Part shown: positions 45,223 through 53,996 of the stretch, in pieces
How positions within the stretch are numbered: position 1 is the stretch's first letter
Layout of the letters: every line of letters starts with the position of its first letter
Assembly: GCF_029351045.1 (NCBI RefSeq)
Contig: NZ_JARKIN010000001.1
Location: forward strand, 5,301,001 to 5,365,000
DNA from: Streptomyces sp. WMMB303
GTDB lineage: Bacteria; Actinomycetota; Actinomycetes; Streptomycetales; Streptomycetaceae
Length of the DNA stretch: 64,000 bases
Direction: 5' to 3'
Notes under the pieces: generated by a model
Told to the model about the DNA's origin: nothing
Databases searched by the model: none
What the model saw: the letters and a program-made list of their open reading frames with translations, nothing else
Translations under genes and position numbers: made by a program

Positions 45223-46410
45223 TCAGCTCAGCCCCGCCGTGCGGGCCCGTTCGACGACCGGGCCGATCGCCTGCGCCAGCGCGTCCACGTCCGCCTTGGT
45301 GGTGGTGTGGCCCAGCGAGAAGCGGAGGGTGCCCCGGGCGAGGTCGGGATCGGTGCCGGTGGCCAGCAGCACATGGCTGGGCTGGGCGACGCCCGCCGTG
45401 CAGGCCGAACCGGTCGAACAGGCGATCCCCTGCGCGTCCAGGAGCAGCAGCAGCGAGTCCCCCTCGCAGCCCGGGAAGGAGAAGTGCGCGTTGGCCGCGA
45501 GCCGCCCGGCCGGGTCCGGGTCGCCGTTGAGCACCGCGTCCGGTACGGCGTGGCGGACCGCCGCCACCAGCGCGTCCCGCAGCCCGCCCACCTCGCGGAC
45601 GAAGTCGGCCCGCCGCTCGACGGCGACCTCGCCGGCCGTGGCGAACGCGGCGATGGCGGGGGTGTCCAGCGTGCCGGAGCGCACGTGCCGCTCCTGGCCC
45701 CCGCCGTGCAGCAGCGGCACCGGCGCGTACTCCCGGCCCAGCAGCAGCGCGCCGACTCCGTAGGGGCCGCCGGTCTTGTGGCCGGTGACGGCCGTCGAGG
45801 CGAGCCCGGACCCGCTGAAGGAGAGCTCGAGCTGGCCGAACGCCTGCACCGCGTCCGAGTGCAGCGGCACGTCGAACTCGGCGGCGACCTCGGCGAGTTC
45901 CGGTATCCGGGTGACCGTGCCGATCTCGTTGTTCGCCCACATGACGGTGGCCAGCGCGACGTCGGAGGGGTCGCGTGCGATGGCCTCGCGCAGCGCCTCG
46001 GGGTGCACCCGGCCGTACGCGTCCACCGGCAGCCATTCCAGGCGGGCGCCCTCGTGCTCGGCCAGCCACTCGACGGCGTCCAGCACGGCGTGGTGCTCCA
46101 CCGGCCCGGCCAACACCCGGGTGCGCCGGGCGTCCTGGTCCCGGCGGGCCCAGTAGAGCCCCTTGACGGCGAGGTTGTCCGCCTCGGTCCCGCCCGCGGT
46201 GAAGACCACCTCGCTGGGGCGCGCTCCGAGCGAGGCCGCGAGCGACTCGCGGGCCTCCTCCACCGTGCGCCGGGCCCGCCGTCCCGCGCCGTGCAGCGAG
46301 GAGGCGTTGCCGACGACCGCGAGCTGTTCGGTCATCGTCCGCACCGCTTCGGGCCACATGGGCGTGGTGGCGGCGTGGTCGAGATAGACGGGGTGGGCGG
46401 AGTCAGCCAT
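45223..46410 (-). CDS. Cysteine desulfurase
   Basis: PLP enzyme that removes sulfur from cysteine as an enzyme persulfide, for Fe-S clusters and tRNA thiolation. It has 395 residues, IscS/NifS type. Motifs: YLDHAATTP at the N-terminus, PVEHHAVLDAVEWL, the PLP lysine in VTGHKTGGPYGVGAL near residue 210 and the catalytic cysteine in GIACSTGSACTAG near residue 330. It lies upstream of mnmA on the same strand, consistent with a MnmA sulfur donor. ATG at 46410. Confidence 0.95.
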   Translation of the reverse strand: MADSAHPVYLDHAATTPMWPEAVRTMTEQLAVVGNASSLHGAGRRARRTVEEARESLAASLGARPSEVVFTAGGTEADNLAVKGLYWARRDQDARRTRVLAGPVEHHAVLDAVEWLAEHEGARLEWLPVDAYGRVHPEALREAIARDPSDVALATVMWANNEIGTVTRIPELAEVAAEFDVPLHSDAVQAFGQLELSFSGSGLASTAVTGHKTGGPYGVGALLLGREYAPVPLLHGGGQERHVRSGTLDTPAIAAFATAGEVAVERRADFVREVGGLRDALVAAVRHAVPDAVLNGDPDPAGRLAANAHFSFPGCEGDSLLLLLDAQGIACSTGSACTAGVAQPSHVLLATGTDPDLARGTLRFSLGHTTTKADVDALAQAIGPVVERARTAGLS

Positions 46411-46534
46411 GGTTCCCCAATCCTACGGTTCCCCACGGGGCGCACGACCGGCGCGTGGCAGCGCACCCAGCGGCCGGGCGTCCGCGGGCGCGGGAGGGGT
46501 GCGGCGCGTGCCGTTCTGCTGATGGGATCGGCAC

Positions 46535-48134
46535 ATGGACGAGACGACACCGCCATGGGACCAGTGCGGAACGGGCGCGGATCAGCAGGATCCGGTCGGC
46601 TGCCGGGGCATCCGCGTCGGCACGTACAGCGCGTGCCTGACACATCTGGAGGCGGAGGAGAGGGACGCCGCGCTGGCGGACCTGCGCCCGGGCGCCGACC
46701 TGGACCTGCGCGGCACGGACCTCGGCGCGCCGTTGCTGAACCGGATATCCGCAGCCCTGCGGCCGGACGCCGGCGCGGGCCCCCGGTTCGGCGCGGTCTC
46801 CTTCGCGGGGGCGCGGTTGGCCCCCGGCGCCGGCTTCCGCTCCGCCGTCTTCGAGGGCGACGCCGATTTCATTCGGCCACCTTCACCGGCTACGGCGACT
46901 TCAGCTCGAGCACCTTCACCGGCGGCGCGGACTTCAGCTCGGCCGCCTTCACCGCGGGCGCCGTCTTCGGTTCGGCGGCGTTCCACGGCAGAGTCCATCT
47001 CATCGACGCGCACTTCGCCGGCAGTGTGTCCTTCCGCAGGGTGTCGTTCCACTCGCCGGTGCAGCTCGGCCCCCTGGTCTGCGCCGAGGCGGTCTTCCTG
47101 GACGACGCGGTGTTCCGGGGCAGGGCCGACCTGTGGTTCTCCGCCGCCCGGGTGTCCTGCCGGGTCGTGCGCTTCGAGGGACCCGCGGAGCTGCAGTTGC
47201 GCTATGCCTCCCTGGACCTGACCGGAGCGGCCTTCCAGCACCCGTGCACCGTGACCGGTGACCTGAACCGGAGCCACGCGCTGCGCGGCGAGGACGAGCT
47301 GGCCTCGCGTACGGACCCCGGCGCCTCCGTCGGCTCGCTGCGCGGGGTGGACGCCTCGATGCTGCTGCTGTCGGACATGGATCTGAGCGAGTGCGCCTTC
47401 GTGGGCACCCACCATCTGGACCAGCTCCGGCTGGAGGGGCGCTGGGACCTGGGCACGACTCCGCGGGGTGTGCGGTGGCAGCGCGGCGTACCCCGCTGGT
47501 GCACCAGGCGGCAGGTGCTCCAGGAGAAGCGACGCTGGCGCACCCTGCCGGGCCGCCGGCCCGCGCGGCACGACTGGGCCCGCCACCGGCCTTTCCCGAC
47601 GCGGTACCGGGTCTCGCCGCGCTCACGACCACCTACCGGCAGCTGCGCAAGTCCCGGGAGGACGCGAAGGACGAACAGGGAGCCGCGGACTTCTACTACG
47701 GCGAGATGGAGATGCGCCGCTACAGCCGCAGCCGACGGCATGCCGAGCGCTGGCTGCTCACGCTCTACTGGGCCGTTTCCGGCTACGGGCTGCGGGCGTC
47801 CCGCGCGGTGGCCTGGCTCGGCGCGACGATGCTGGCGACCGTACTGCTGACGATGGCCTTCGGTCTGCCCGACACCCCCGCCCACGCCTATCGTGCCGCG
47901 TCCGGCCTGACCGGGACGCGTGCGCCGGAACTCCGCCGCCCGCTGCCGGACCGGTTCACCGCGGAACGCGCGGAGCGGGCGGTGGACGTGGTGCTCAGCT
48001 CGGTCGTCCTGCGTTCCGGCGAACCCGAGCTGACCCGCGCGGGCAGCTACCTCAACATGACCGCCCGCCTCACGGAGCCCGCGCTGCTGGGTCTGGCCGT
48101 GCTCGCGGTGCGCGGCCGGATCAAACGCGGCTGA
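46535..48134 (+). pseudogene. Pentapeptide-repeat membrane protein, broken by two frameshifts
   Basis: The product continues through three frames. Frame 1 from ATG 46535 reads to GDADF near 46870. Frame 2 continues with SATFTGYGDFSSSTFTGGAD and a right-handed pentapeptide solenoid to about 47585. Frame 3 then reads AFPDAVPGLAALTTTYRQLR, a helical part, a membrane segment (GATMLATVLLTMAFGL) and a C-terminal anchor to 48134. Each junction is explained by one missing base. The intact protein would be about 530 residues. Either the gene is inactivated or there are sequencing errors in GC-rich runs. Pentapeptide proteins of this layout are common in actinomycetes; function unknown. Confidence 0.8.
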
Positions 48135-48147
48135 CACCCGGCGGACC

Positions 48148-48176
48148 CCGCCCCCGGAGGGCGGCCCCGGGGGCGG
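48148..48176. terminator. 10-bp stem between pentapeptide gene and dps
   Basis: CCGCCCCCGG at 48148-48157 pairs with CCGGGGGCGG at 48167-48176, between the two convergent genes; probable shared terminator. Confidence 0.55.
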
Positions 48177-48183
48177 CCCGCTC

Positions 48184-48660
48184 TCAGCCCCGGTTCTCCG
48201 CCTGGAACATCCAGTGCTCCTTCTCCAGGACGGCGGTGAGCTGGATGAAGACGTCCTCGGTGACCGGGTCGACCGGGCCGACGGCCTTCATCCGCTCCCG
48301 GGCCTTGGTGATGACGGCGCCGAGGGCTTCGACCATCAGGCGGACCGCGTCGTTGTCGGGGAGCCAGCCCTCCTTGACGGTGTTGACGGCGCTGCCGGCG
48401 GCGACGGTGGTGGAGCGGCCGTCGGGGCTGATGCCGAGCGCGGAGGCCCGCTCGGCGACGGTGTCGGAGTACTGGCGGGCCGTGTCGACGACCTCGTCGA
48501 GCTGGAGGTGGATGGAGCGGAAGCGCGGCCCCACCACGTTCCAGTGGATCTGCTTGGCGGCGAGGGAGAGGTCGATGAGGTCCAACAGCGTGCCCTGCAG
48601 CGCCTCTGCGACGGTCTTGAGGTCCGACTCCGGAAGCGTGCTCTTCACTGTGTAGGTCAC
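48184..48660 (-). CDS. dps: Dps family ferritin-like DNA-protection protein
   Basis: Mini-ferritin that oxidises and stores iron and can bind DNA under stress. It has 158 residues from GTG 48660 (MTYTVKSTLPESDLK), which has GAGAAAG upstream; a TTG nine codons earlier is possible. The ferroxidase ligands are in AKQIHWNVVGPRFRSIHLQLDEVVDTARQY (His, His, Asp, Glu). The C-terminal helix VFIQLTAVLEKEHWMFQAENRG is typical. There is little N-terminal tail, so DNA binding may be weak. Confidence 0.94.
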   Translation of the reverse strand: MTYTVKSTLPESDLKTVAEALQGTLLDLIDLSLAAKQIHWNVVGPRFRSIHLQLDEVVDTARQYSDTVAERASALGISPDGRSTTVAAGSAVNTVKEGWLPDNDAVRLMVEALGAVITKARERMKAVGPVDPVTEDVFIQLTAVLEKEHWMFQAENRG

Positions 48661-48782
48661 GTGCGTCGCTTTCTCTCGGGCAGGCAAACGTTCCCGACCT
48701 ACGTAAGCACATCACACCAAAAGGGGCATCGAGGCGCCCGTGCCGGTCACCCGGGCCGCCTCCGTCGCCCGCCCCGCCGGCG

Positions 48783-49637
48783 CTATGCGCGCGCCAGTTG
48801 CCGGGACTGGGCGACCAGGCGGTCGGCGGAGTCCCACACCTCGGCGTCCTCCTCCAGGAATCCGCCCGCCAGGTTGCGGGTGGTGATGGCGATGCGGAGC
48901 GGACCGGGCGCCGGGCGGGCGCGCACGTGGACGGTGAGCTCGACGGTGGGCACCCAGCCGGTGAGCCCCAGGTCGAAGCCGGTGGGCGGCAGCGCGTCGA
49001 CCGCCATCAGCAGCGAGAGCGGGTCCGGGTCACGCCCGTCGGCGAGGCCGAGCCAACCGCGGATCTCACCGCGCATACTGGGCGCGCCCAGCGCCCAGCC
49101 GCAGGTCTCCGGGTCGAGGCGCAGGTCGAGCCGGCGCCCCATCTCGGGCACGGCGGCGTCGCCGCCGGGATGGTCGGTGGCCCGGAAGCACTGCTCCTGC
49201 GGTGGGACGGCGGGCGGCTTGGCGCTGGTGCGCACCTCGCCGCGGAGCGCGTCCAGTTCGCCGTAGGTGGCCAGGACCCGGATGCGCTCGACCTCGGTAC
49301 CGCTCTCGTCCAGCTGGAAGAGCCCGGCCGAGGCGGTGGAGACGGTGCGCCCGCCGCGGGCCACCGAGGTGCGGACGGTGGCGGGGCCCGCGGTGGTGGC
49401 GGTGAGGTAGTGGGCCGTGACCGTGAACGGGTCCGGGTGCGGCAGGGCCTGGCGCAGGGCGCGGCCCACCACGGCCAGCAGGTAGCCGCCGTTCAGGGCG
49501 GTGCCGATGGCCCAGCCCGGGGAGAGCTGCGCCTCGTGGACGCCGGGCCGCAGGGTGCGGACCGCGGTGTCGCGGTCGAACTCGCTGCTGTCGGCAGGGG
49601 CGGCGGATACGGCGGTGCAGGACGGTGCGTCGGACAT
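48783..49637 (-). CDS. Acyl-CoA thioesterase-like (double hotdog) protein
   Basis: A 284-residue protein of the TesB-like/4HBT_3 thioesterase family. Hotdog signatures are WAIGTALNGGYLLAVVGRAL near residue 45, PFTVTAHYLTATTAGPATVR, and in the second half WLGLADGRDPDPLSLLMAVDALPPTGFD and VPTVELTVHVRARP. It hydrolyses an unknown acyl thioester. ATG at 49637, 23 bases after the channel gene stop on the same strand, so they may form one transcript. Confidence 0.85.
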   Translation of the reverse strand: MSDAPSCTAVSAAPADSSEFDRDTAVRTLRPGVHEAQLSPGWAIGTALNGGYLLAVVGRALRQALPHPDPFTVTAHYLTATTAGPATVRTSVARGGRTVSTASAGLFQLDESGTEVERIRVLATYGELDALRGEVRTSAKPPAVPPQEQCFRATDHPGGDAAVPEMGRRLDLRLDPETCGWALGAPSMRGEIRGWLGLADGRDPDPLSLLMAVDALPPTGFDLGLTGWVPTVELTVHVRARPAPGPLRIAITTRNLAGGFLEEDAEVWDSADRLVAQSRQLARA

Positions 49638-49660
49638 GGGGCGACGGTACACCGAATTTG

Positions 49661-50368
49661 TTACTGCTCGGTAGGGGGTTCGGTGGGGGGCGGTTCCGAG
49701 GTGCCCCCCGCCGCCTCCGCGTCCACCGTCGCACTGCTGCGCTTCCATGCCCGCGGCGCCCGCCAGTTGTAGTGCAGGGCCAGCAGCCGCAGCACGAAGG
49801 CCAGCAGCGCCGCGCCCAGCGCCGTACTGGGGCGTACCGCGTCCAGGTGGATCAGCAGCGCCACGGCGCTGGAACCGATGACCGCGGGGACCGCGTAGAC
49901 CTCCCGGTCCCAGCGCAGCAGCGAGGGCACCTCGTTCGCCAGCACGTCGCGCAGCACGCCGCCACCCGCCGCGGTGGCCAGCCCCATCACGACCGAGGAG
50001 GTCAGACTGAGCCCGTACTCGTCGGCCTTGAGCGTGCCCGTCACGCAGAAGAGTCCCAGCCCCGCCGCGTCGAAGACGTTGACCGCCTTGTTGATCCGCT
50101 CCACTTCCGGATGGAGGAAGAAGACCAGCACCGCCGAGACGAGCGGGGTGAGGAAGTAGCCGAGATCGGTGAAGGCCGCCGGGGGTACGGCACCGATGAC
50201 CACGTCCCGGAAGAGGCCGCCGCCCAGGCCCGTGACCTCGGCGAGGACGGCGATACCGAAGACGTCGAAGTTGCGGCGGACGGCCAGCAGCGCCCCGGAG
50301 ACGGCGAAGACGAAGATGCCGGCGATGTCCAGCCAGTGTTGGAGCGGAGGACTGAAGAGGGATTCCAC
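49661..50368 (-). CDS. TRIC-type (YadS/UPF0126) membrane cation channel
   Basis: A 235-residue membrane protein with about seven hydrophobic segments and two UPF0126 repeats, each with the glycine-rich TGLGGGLFRDV (first) and TAAGGGVLRDV (second) segments typical of prokaryotic trimeric cation channels. It opens LFSPPLQHWLDIAGIFVFAV and ends in a hydrophilic Ala/Pro/Glu tail. GTG start at 50368 behind AAAGGAG. Probably a potassium-permeable channel by family. Confidence 0.9.
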   Translation of the reverse strand: MESLFSPPLQHWLDIAGIFVFAVSGALLAVRRNFDVFGIAVLAEVTGLGGGLFRDVVIGAVPPAAFTDLGYFLTPLVSAVLVFFLHPEVERINKAVNVFDAAGLGLFCVTGTLKADEYGLSLTSSVVMGLATAAGGGVLRDVLANEVPSLLRWDREVYAVPAVIGSSAVALLIHLDAVRPSTALGAALLAFVLRLLALHYNWRAPRAWKRSSATVDAEAAGGTSEPPPTEPPTEQ

Positions 50369-50449
50369 CGCTCCTTTGTATCCGGACCGTCCACGGCACC
50401 GCGCCCCGGCTCCCGCCGGGCGCCGCCCCGAAGGCCGCGGAGGCCGGCG

Positions 50450-50479
50450 CCGGAGGGGCTGTGGAACCAGCCCCTCCGG
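50450..50479 (-). terminator. oppF terminator hairpin
   Basis: CCGGAGGGGCT (50450-50460) pairs perfectly with AGCCCCTCCGG (50469-50479), 8-nt loop, 6 bases past the oppF stop. It ends the opp operon. Confidence 0.75.
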
Positions 50480-50484
50480 TGGGC

Positions 50485-51591
50485 TCAGCGCTTGGCGGTG
50501 GTCGCCCCGCTCAGCAGCGCGGTGTCTCCCGGCTCCTGGTCCGGCGCGTTCTCCGGGTGGTGGCAGGCCACATTGTGGCCCGTCGCCAGCGGGATCAGCG
50601 GCGGCTCCTTGGTCTTGCAGACCTCCGTGGCCTTCCAGCAGCGGGTGTGGAAGCGGCAGCCGGACGGCGGGTTCATCGGCGAGGGCACATCGCCCTGCAG
50701 CAGGATCCGCTCCCGGCTGTCCGCCGCCTTGCGCCGCGGGTCGGGCACCGGGACCGCCGACATCAGCGCCTTGGTGTAGGGGTGCATCGGCGTGTTGTAG
50801 AGCGACTGCCGGTCGGTCAGCTCCACGATCTTGCCGAGGTACATCACCGCGATCCGGTCCGAGACGTGCCGGATGACGGACAGGTCGTGCGCGATGATCA
50901 CGTAGGTGAGGCCGAGCTCCTCCTGCAGATCGTCCAGGAGATTGACGACCTGCGCCTGGATGGAGACGTCCAGCGCCGAGACCGGCTCGTCGGCCACCAC
51001 CAGCTTCGGGCTGAGTGCCAGGGCCCGGGCGATGCCGATGCGCTGCCGCTGCCCGCCGGAGAATTCGTGCGGGTAGCGGTTGTAGTGCTCGGGGCTGAGC
51101 CCCACCACTCCCAGCAGCCGCTGGACCTCCTTCTTGACACCGCCCTCCGGCTGCACCCCCTGGAGCTTGAACGGCGCGCTGACGATGGCGCCGACCGTGT
51201 GCCGGGGGTTCAGCGAGGAGTACGGGTCCTGGAAGATCATCTGCACGTCGCGCCGCAGCGGACGCATTCCGCTGACGCCCAGATGGGTGATGTCGCGGCC
51301 CTCGAACTCGATGGAGCCGGCGGTGGGCTCCAGCAGCCGGGTGATGAGCCGGCCCATGGTCGACTTGCCGCAGCCCGACTCGCCCACGACGCCGAGGGTT
51401 TCCCCGGCGCGGACCTCGAAGTCGATGCCGTCGACCGCCTGCACCGCACCCACCTGCCGCTTGAAGAGGCCCTTGTGGATGGGGAAGTGCTTCTTGAGGC
51501 CGCTGACCTTCAGCAGCGTCTCGCCCTGGCCCGGCGCCGCCGCGGAGTCGGCCGTCGGCTCGGAGCCCGGGGACTTCACGGGTTTCGTCAT
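50485..51591 (-). CDS. oppF: Oligopeptide/dipeptide ABC transporter ATP-binding protein (OppF)
   Basis: ATPase of a peptide importer, 368 residues. Walker A GESGCGKSTM, signature FSGGQRQRIGIARAL, Walker B VVADEPVSALD, and the OppD/F C-terminal Cys region SGCRFHTRCWKATEVC. The KKHFPIHKGLF opening is the OppF subtype. Start ATG 51591 is preferred; a GTG 7 codons earlier lacks a ribosome site. Last gene of oppC-A-B-D-F, 26 bases after oppD. Confidence 0.94.
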   Translation of the reverse strand: MTKPVKSPGSEPTADSAAAPGQGETLLKVSGLKKHFPIHKGLFKRQVGAVQAVDGIDFEVRAGETLGVVGESGCGKSTMGRLITRLLEPTAGSIEFEGRDITHLGVSGMRPLRRDVQMIFQDPYSSLNPRHTVGAIVSAPFKLQGVQPEGGVKKEVQRLLGVVGLSPEHYNRYPHEFSGGQRQRIGIARALALSPKLVVADEPVSALDVSIQAQVVNLLDDLQEELGLTYVIIAHDLSVIRHVSDRIAVMYLGKIVELTDRQSLYNTPMHPYTKALMSAVPVPDPRRKAADSRERILLQGDVPSPMNPPSGCRFHTRCWKATEVCKTKEPPLIPLATGHNVACHHPENAPDQEPGDTALLSGATTAKR

Positions 51592-51617
51592 CGGCTCGTC
51601 GTCCTCACTCACGCCGC

Positions 51618-52841
51618 TCACAGCTTCGGGGCAATCTCTTCGTTCCAGATCCGCTCCCGGTCCTCCTGCGCCATGTGGCAGGCGGCCAGGTGCCCGTCCT
51701 TGACCTCGCGCAGCTCCGGCCGGACGGTGCGGGTGATGTCGTCCCCGGGGACGTCCGCGTACGGGCAGCGCGGGTTGAAGGCGCAGCCGGACGGGACGTT
51801 GATGAGGCTGGGCGGCGAGCCCTTGACGGGGATGAGCCGGTCGGCCCGGTCCCGGTCGATGCGCGGCATGGAGCCCAGCAGGCCCCACGTGTAGGGGTGC
51901 TGCGGCTCGTAGAAGACCTGCTCGGCGGTGCCGTACTCGACACAGCGCCCGCCGTACATCACCAGGATGTCGTCCGAGAGCTCGGCGACGACGCCCAGGT
52001 CGTGGGTGATGATGATGACGGCCGAGCCGAACTCCTGCTGCAGATCCCGGATCAGGTCCAGGATCTGCGCCTGGACCGTCACGTCCAGCGCCGTGGTGGG
52101 CTCGTCGGCGATCAGCAGTTCGGGGTTGTTGACCAGCGACATCGCGATCATCGCCCGCTGCCGCATCCCGCCGGAGAACTCGTGCGGGAAGCTGTCGACC
52201 CGCTTGCCGGGCTCGGGGATGCCCACCCGGTCCAGCAGCTCGATCGCGCGCCTGCGCGCCGTCTTCTTGTCGACGTCGTGGTGGACGCGGTACGCCTCCA
52301 CGATCTGGTGGCCGACCGTGAAGAAGGGGTGCAGCGCGGAGAGCGGGTCCTGGAAGATCATGGAGATCTCGCGGCCGCGCAGCTTGCGCACCGTCTCCGC
52401 GTCGGCGGTGAGCAGTTCCTGGCCGTCCAGCCAGATCTCGCCCGAGAGCCGTGGGCGCTGCCTGCCGTACTGGCCGACCGTGTGCAGGCCCATGATGCCG
52501 AGCGAGGTGACGGACTTCCCGGAGCCCGACTCGCCGACGATGCCGAGGGTCTTGCCCTTCTCCAGCGAGAAGGTGAGCCCGTCGACGGACTTGACCAGGC
52601 CGTCCTGGGTGGGGAAGTGCACCCGCAGGTCCCGCACCTCCAGGAAGGAGGACGGGGGCCGCTGGTCCAGCTCGGGCTCGCCGGGCGCGGTGCCGGAACC
52701 GGTCAGGTCCGCTGCCGTGCCCTGCTCGGGGATCGCGGCCCCGGCGGCGCCGGAGACGGCGGCCGCCTGCGGCGCGTCGGCGCGGGTGGCGTCCGTGCCG
52801 GACTCGGTTTCCTTGTGGGACGTGTGCTCGTGGTCGGTCAT
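51618..52841 (-). CDS. oppD: Oligopeptide/dipeptide ABC transporter ATP-binding protein (OppD)
   Basis: Second ATPase of the importer, 407 residues including a disordered acidic N-terminal extension of about 70 residues, longer than usual. Walker A GESGSGKSVTSLGIMGL, signature FSGGMRQRAMIAMSL, Walker B LIADEPTTALDVTVQAQ, and the C-terminal SGCAFNPRCPYAD Cys motif. The ATG overlaps the oppB stop (ATGA), so translation is coupled. Confidence 0.94.
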   Translation of the reverse strand: MTDHEHTSHKETESGTDATRADAPQAAAVSGAAGAAIPEQGTAADLTGSGTAPGEPELDQRPPSSFLEVRDLRVHFPTQDGLVKSVDGLTFSLEKGKTLGIVGESGSGKSVTSLGIMGLHTVGQYGRQRPRLSGEIWLDGQELLTADAETVRKLRGREISMIFQDPLSALHPFFTVGHQIVEAYRVHHDVDKKTARRRAIELLDRVGIPEPGKRVDSFPHEFSGGMRQRAMIAMSLVNNPELLIADEPTTALDVTVQAQILDLIRDLQQEFGSAVIIITHDLGVVAELSDDILVMYGGRCVEYGTAEQVFYEPQHPYTWGLLGSMPRIDRDRADRLIPVKGSPPSLINVPSGCAFNPRCPYADVPGDDITRTVRPELREVKDGHLAACHMAQEDRERIWNEEIAPKL

Positions 52842-53836
52842 CCCAGCCTCACTCGTGGGTCGATCACGCCGTACAGCAGGTCCACGATGAGATTCGCGAT
52901 GACGACGGCGGTTGCGGTGATGAGGGTGACGCCCAGGATCAGCGGGAGGTCGCGATCGGTGATCGCCTTGAGCACGGCCTGCCCGAGTCCGGGGATGCTG
53001 AAGGTGGTCTCGGTGAGGATCGCGCCGCCCATCAGGGCGCCGATGTCGATGCCGAGGAGCGTGAGAACGGGCGTCATGGTGGAGCGCATGGCGTGCTTGC
53101 CGATGACGACCGGTTCCTTGAGCCCCTTGGCGCGGGCGGTACGGATGTAGTCCTCGCCCATCACCTCCAGCATGGTCGCCCGGGTCAGCCGGGCGTACAT
53201 GGCGCCGAAGAGGAAGGCGAGGGTGACCCAGGGCAGGATCATGCCGCTGAACCACTTGACGGGATCGTCCCCGAACGCGGTGAAGGTGTTGCTCACCAGG
53301 TCGAGCTGGTAGGCGAACACGGCCAGCGAGATCAGACCGGTGAAGTAGACGGGCAGCGAGACGCCGGCCAGCGCGCCGGTCATGGCGAGCCGGTCCCAGA
53401 GGCTGCCCCGCTTGAGTGCGGAGAGCACGCCGACGGCCAGGCCGATGATCAGCCAGATGACGGCAGCGCCCAGCGCCAGGGAGAGGGTGACCGGAAGCCG
53501 GTCGGTCAGCACCGGCCAGATCTCCTGCTCGGTACGGAAGGAGTATCCGAAGCAGGGGGCGGAGCAGTGCGTCGTGTCGCCACCGGAGGTGTAGTCCCGG
53601 CCGACGAGAATGCCCTTGAAGAACTCGAAGAGCTGGACCAGGACCGGATCGTCCAGCTGGAGCTTCTCGCGAACGGCTTCGACGCTCTCCTTGTCGGCCT
53701 GCTTACCGACGAACATGGTGGCCGGGTCGATCCCCGACCACTTGGGGATCAGAAAGAAGATGCAGAAGACCGCCAGGATGATGACGACCAGCATCACTGT
53801 GACGGCGAACAGCCGCCTGATGAGGTATGTGAGCAC
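52838..53836 (-). CDS. oppB: Peptide ABC transporter permease (OppB)
   Basis: Membrane permease of the importer, 332 residues with six membrane segments; the first is YLIRRLFAVTVMLVVIILAV. The EAA loop, which contacts the ATPases, is near DYIRTARAKGLKEPVVIGKHAM. A long first external loop contains two cysteines (HCSAPCFG). GTG start at 53836. Between it and oppA is a perfect 22-base palindrome. Confidence 0.93.
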   Translation of the reverse strand: MLTYLIRRLFAVTVMLVVIILAVFCIFFLIPKWSGIDPATMFVGKQADKESVEAVREKLQLDDPVLVQLFEFFKGILVGRDYTSGGDTTHCSAPCFGYSFRTEQEIWPVLTDRLPVTLSLALGAAVIWLIIGLAVGVLSALKRGSLWDRLAMTGALAGVSLPVYFTGLISLAVFAYQLDLVSNTFTAFGDDPVKWFSGMILPWVTLAFLFGAMYARLTRATMLEVMGEDYIRTARAKGLKEPVVIGKHAMRSTMTPVLTLLGIDIGALMGGAILTETTFSIPGLGQAVLKAITDRDLPLILGVTLITATAVVIANLIVDLLYGVIDPRVRLG

Positions 53837-53972
53837 TGCTCTCCGGCCGCCCGGCGGCGGCCCGGCCGCTCCCCGGTCGGGAGTCGGCGGCCGGGCCGCC
53901 CGTAGCGGCCTTCACCTGCCCTTCGTGCCAGCGGCGGGTGGCGCCGTCAGATGGTGATGTCGGTGGCGAACT

Positions 53973-53994
53973 CCGGGGGTCCTAGGACCCCCGG
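53973..53994. terminator. 22-bp perfect palindrome after oppA
   Basis: CCGGGGGTCC-TAG-GACCCCCGG-type palindrome centred on CCTAGG, directly behind the oppA stop and before oppB. Likely a partial terminator or mRNA stabiliser that keeps oppA more abundant than the permease and ATPase genes. Confidence 0.55.
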
Positions 53995-53996
53995 GG

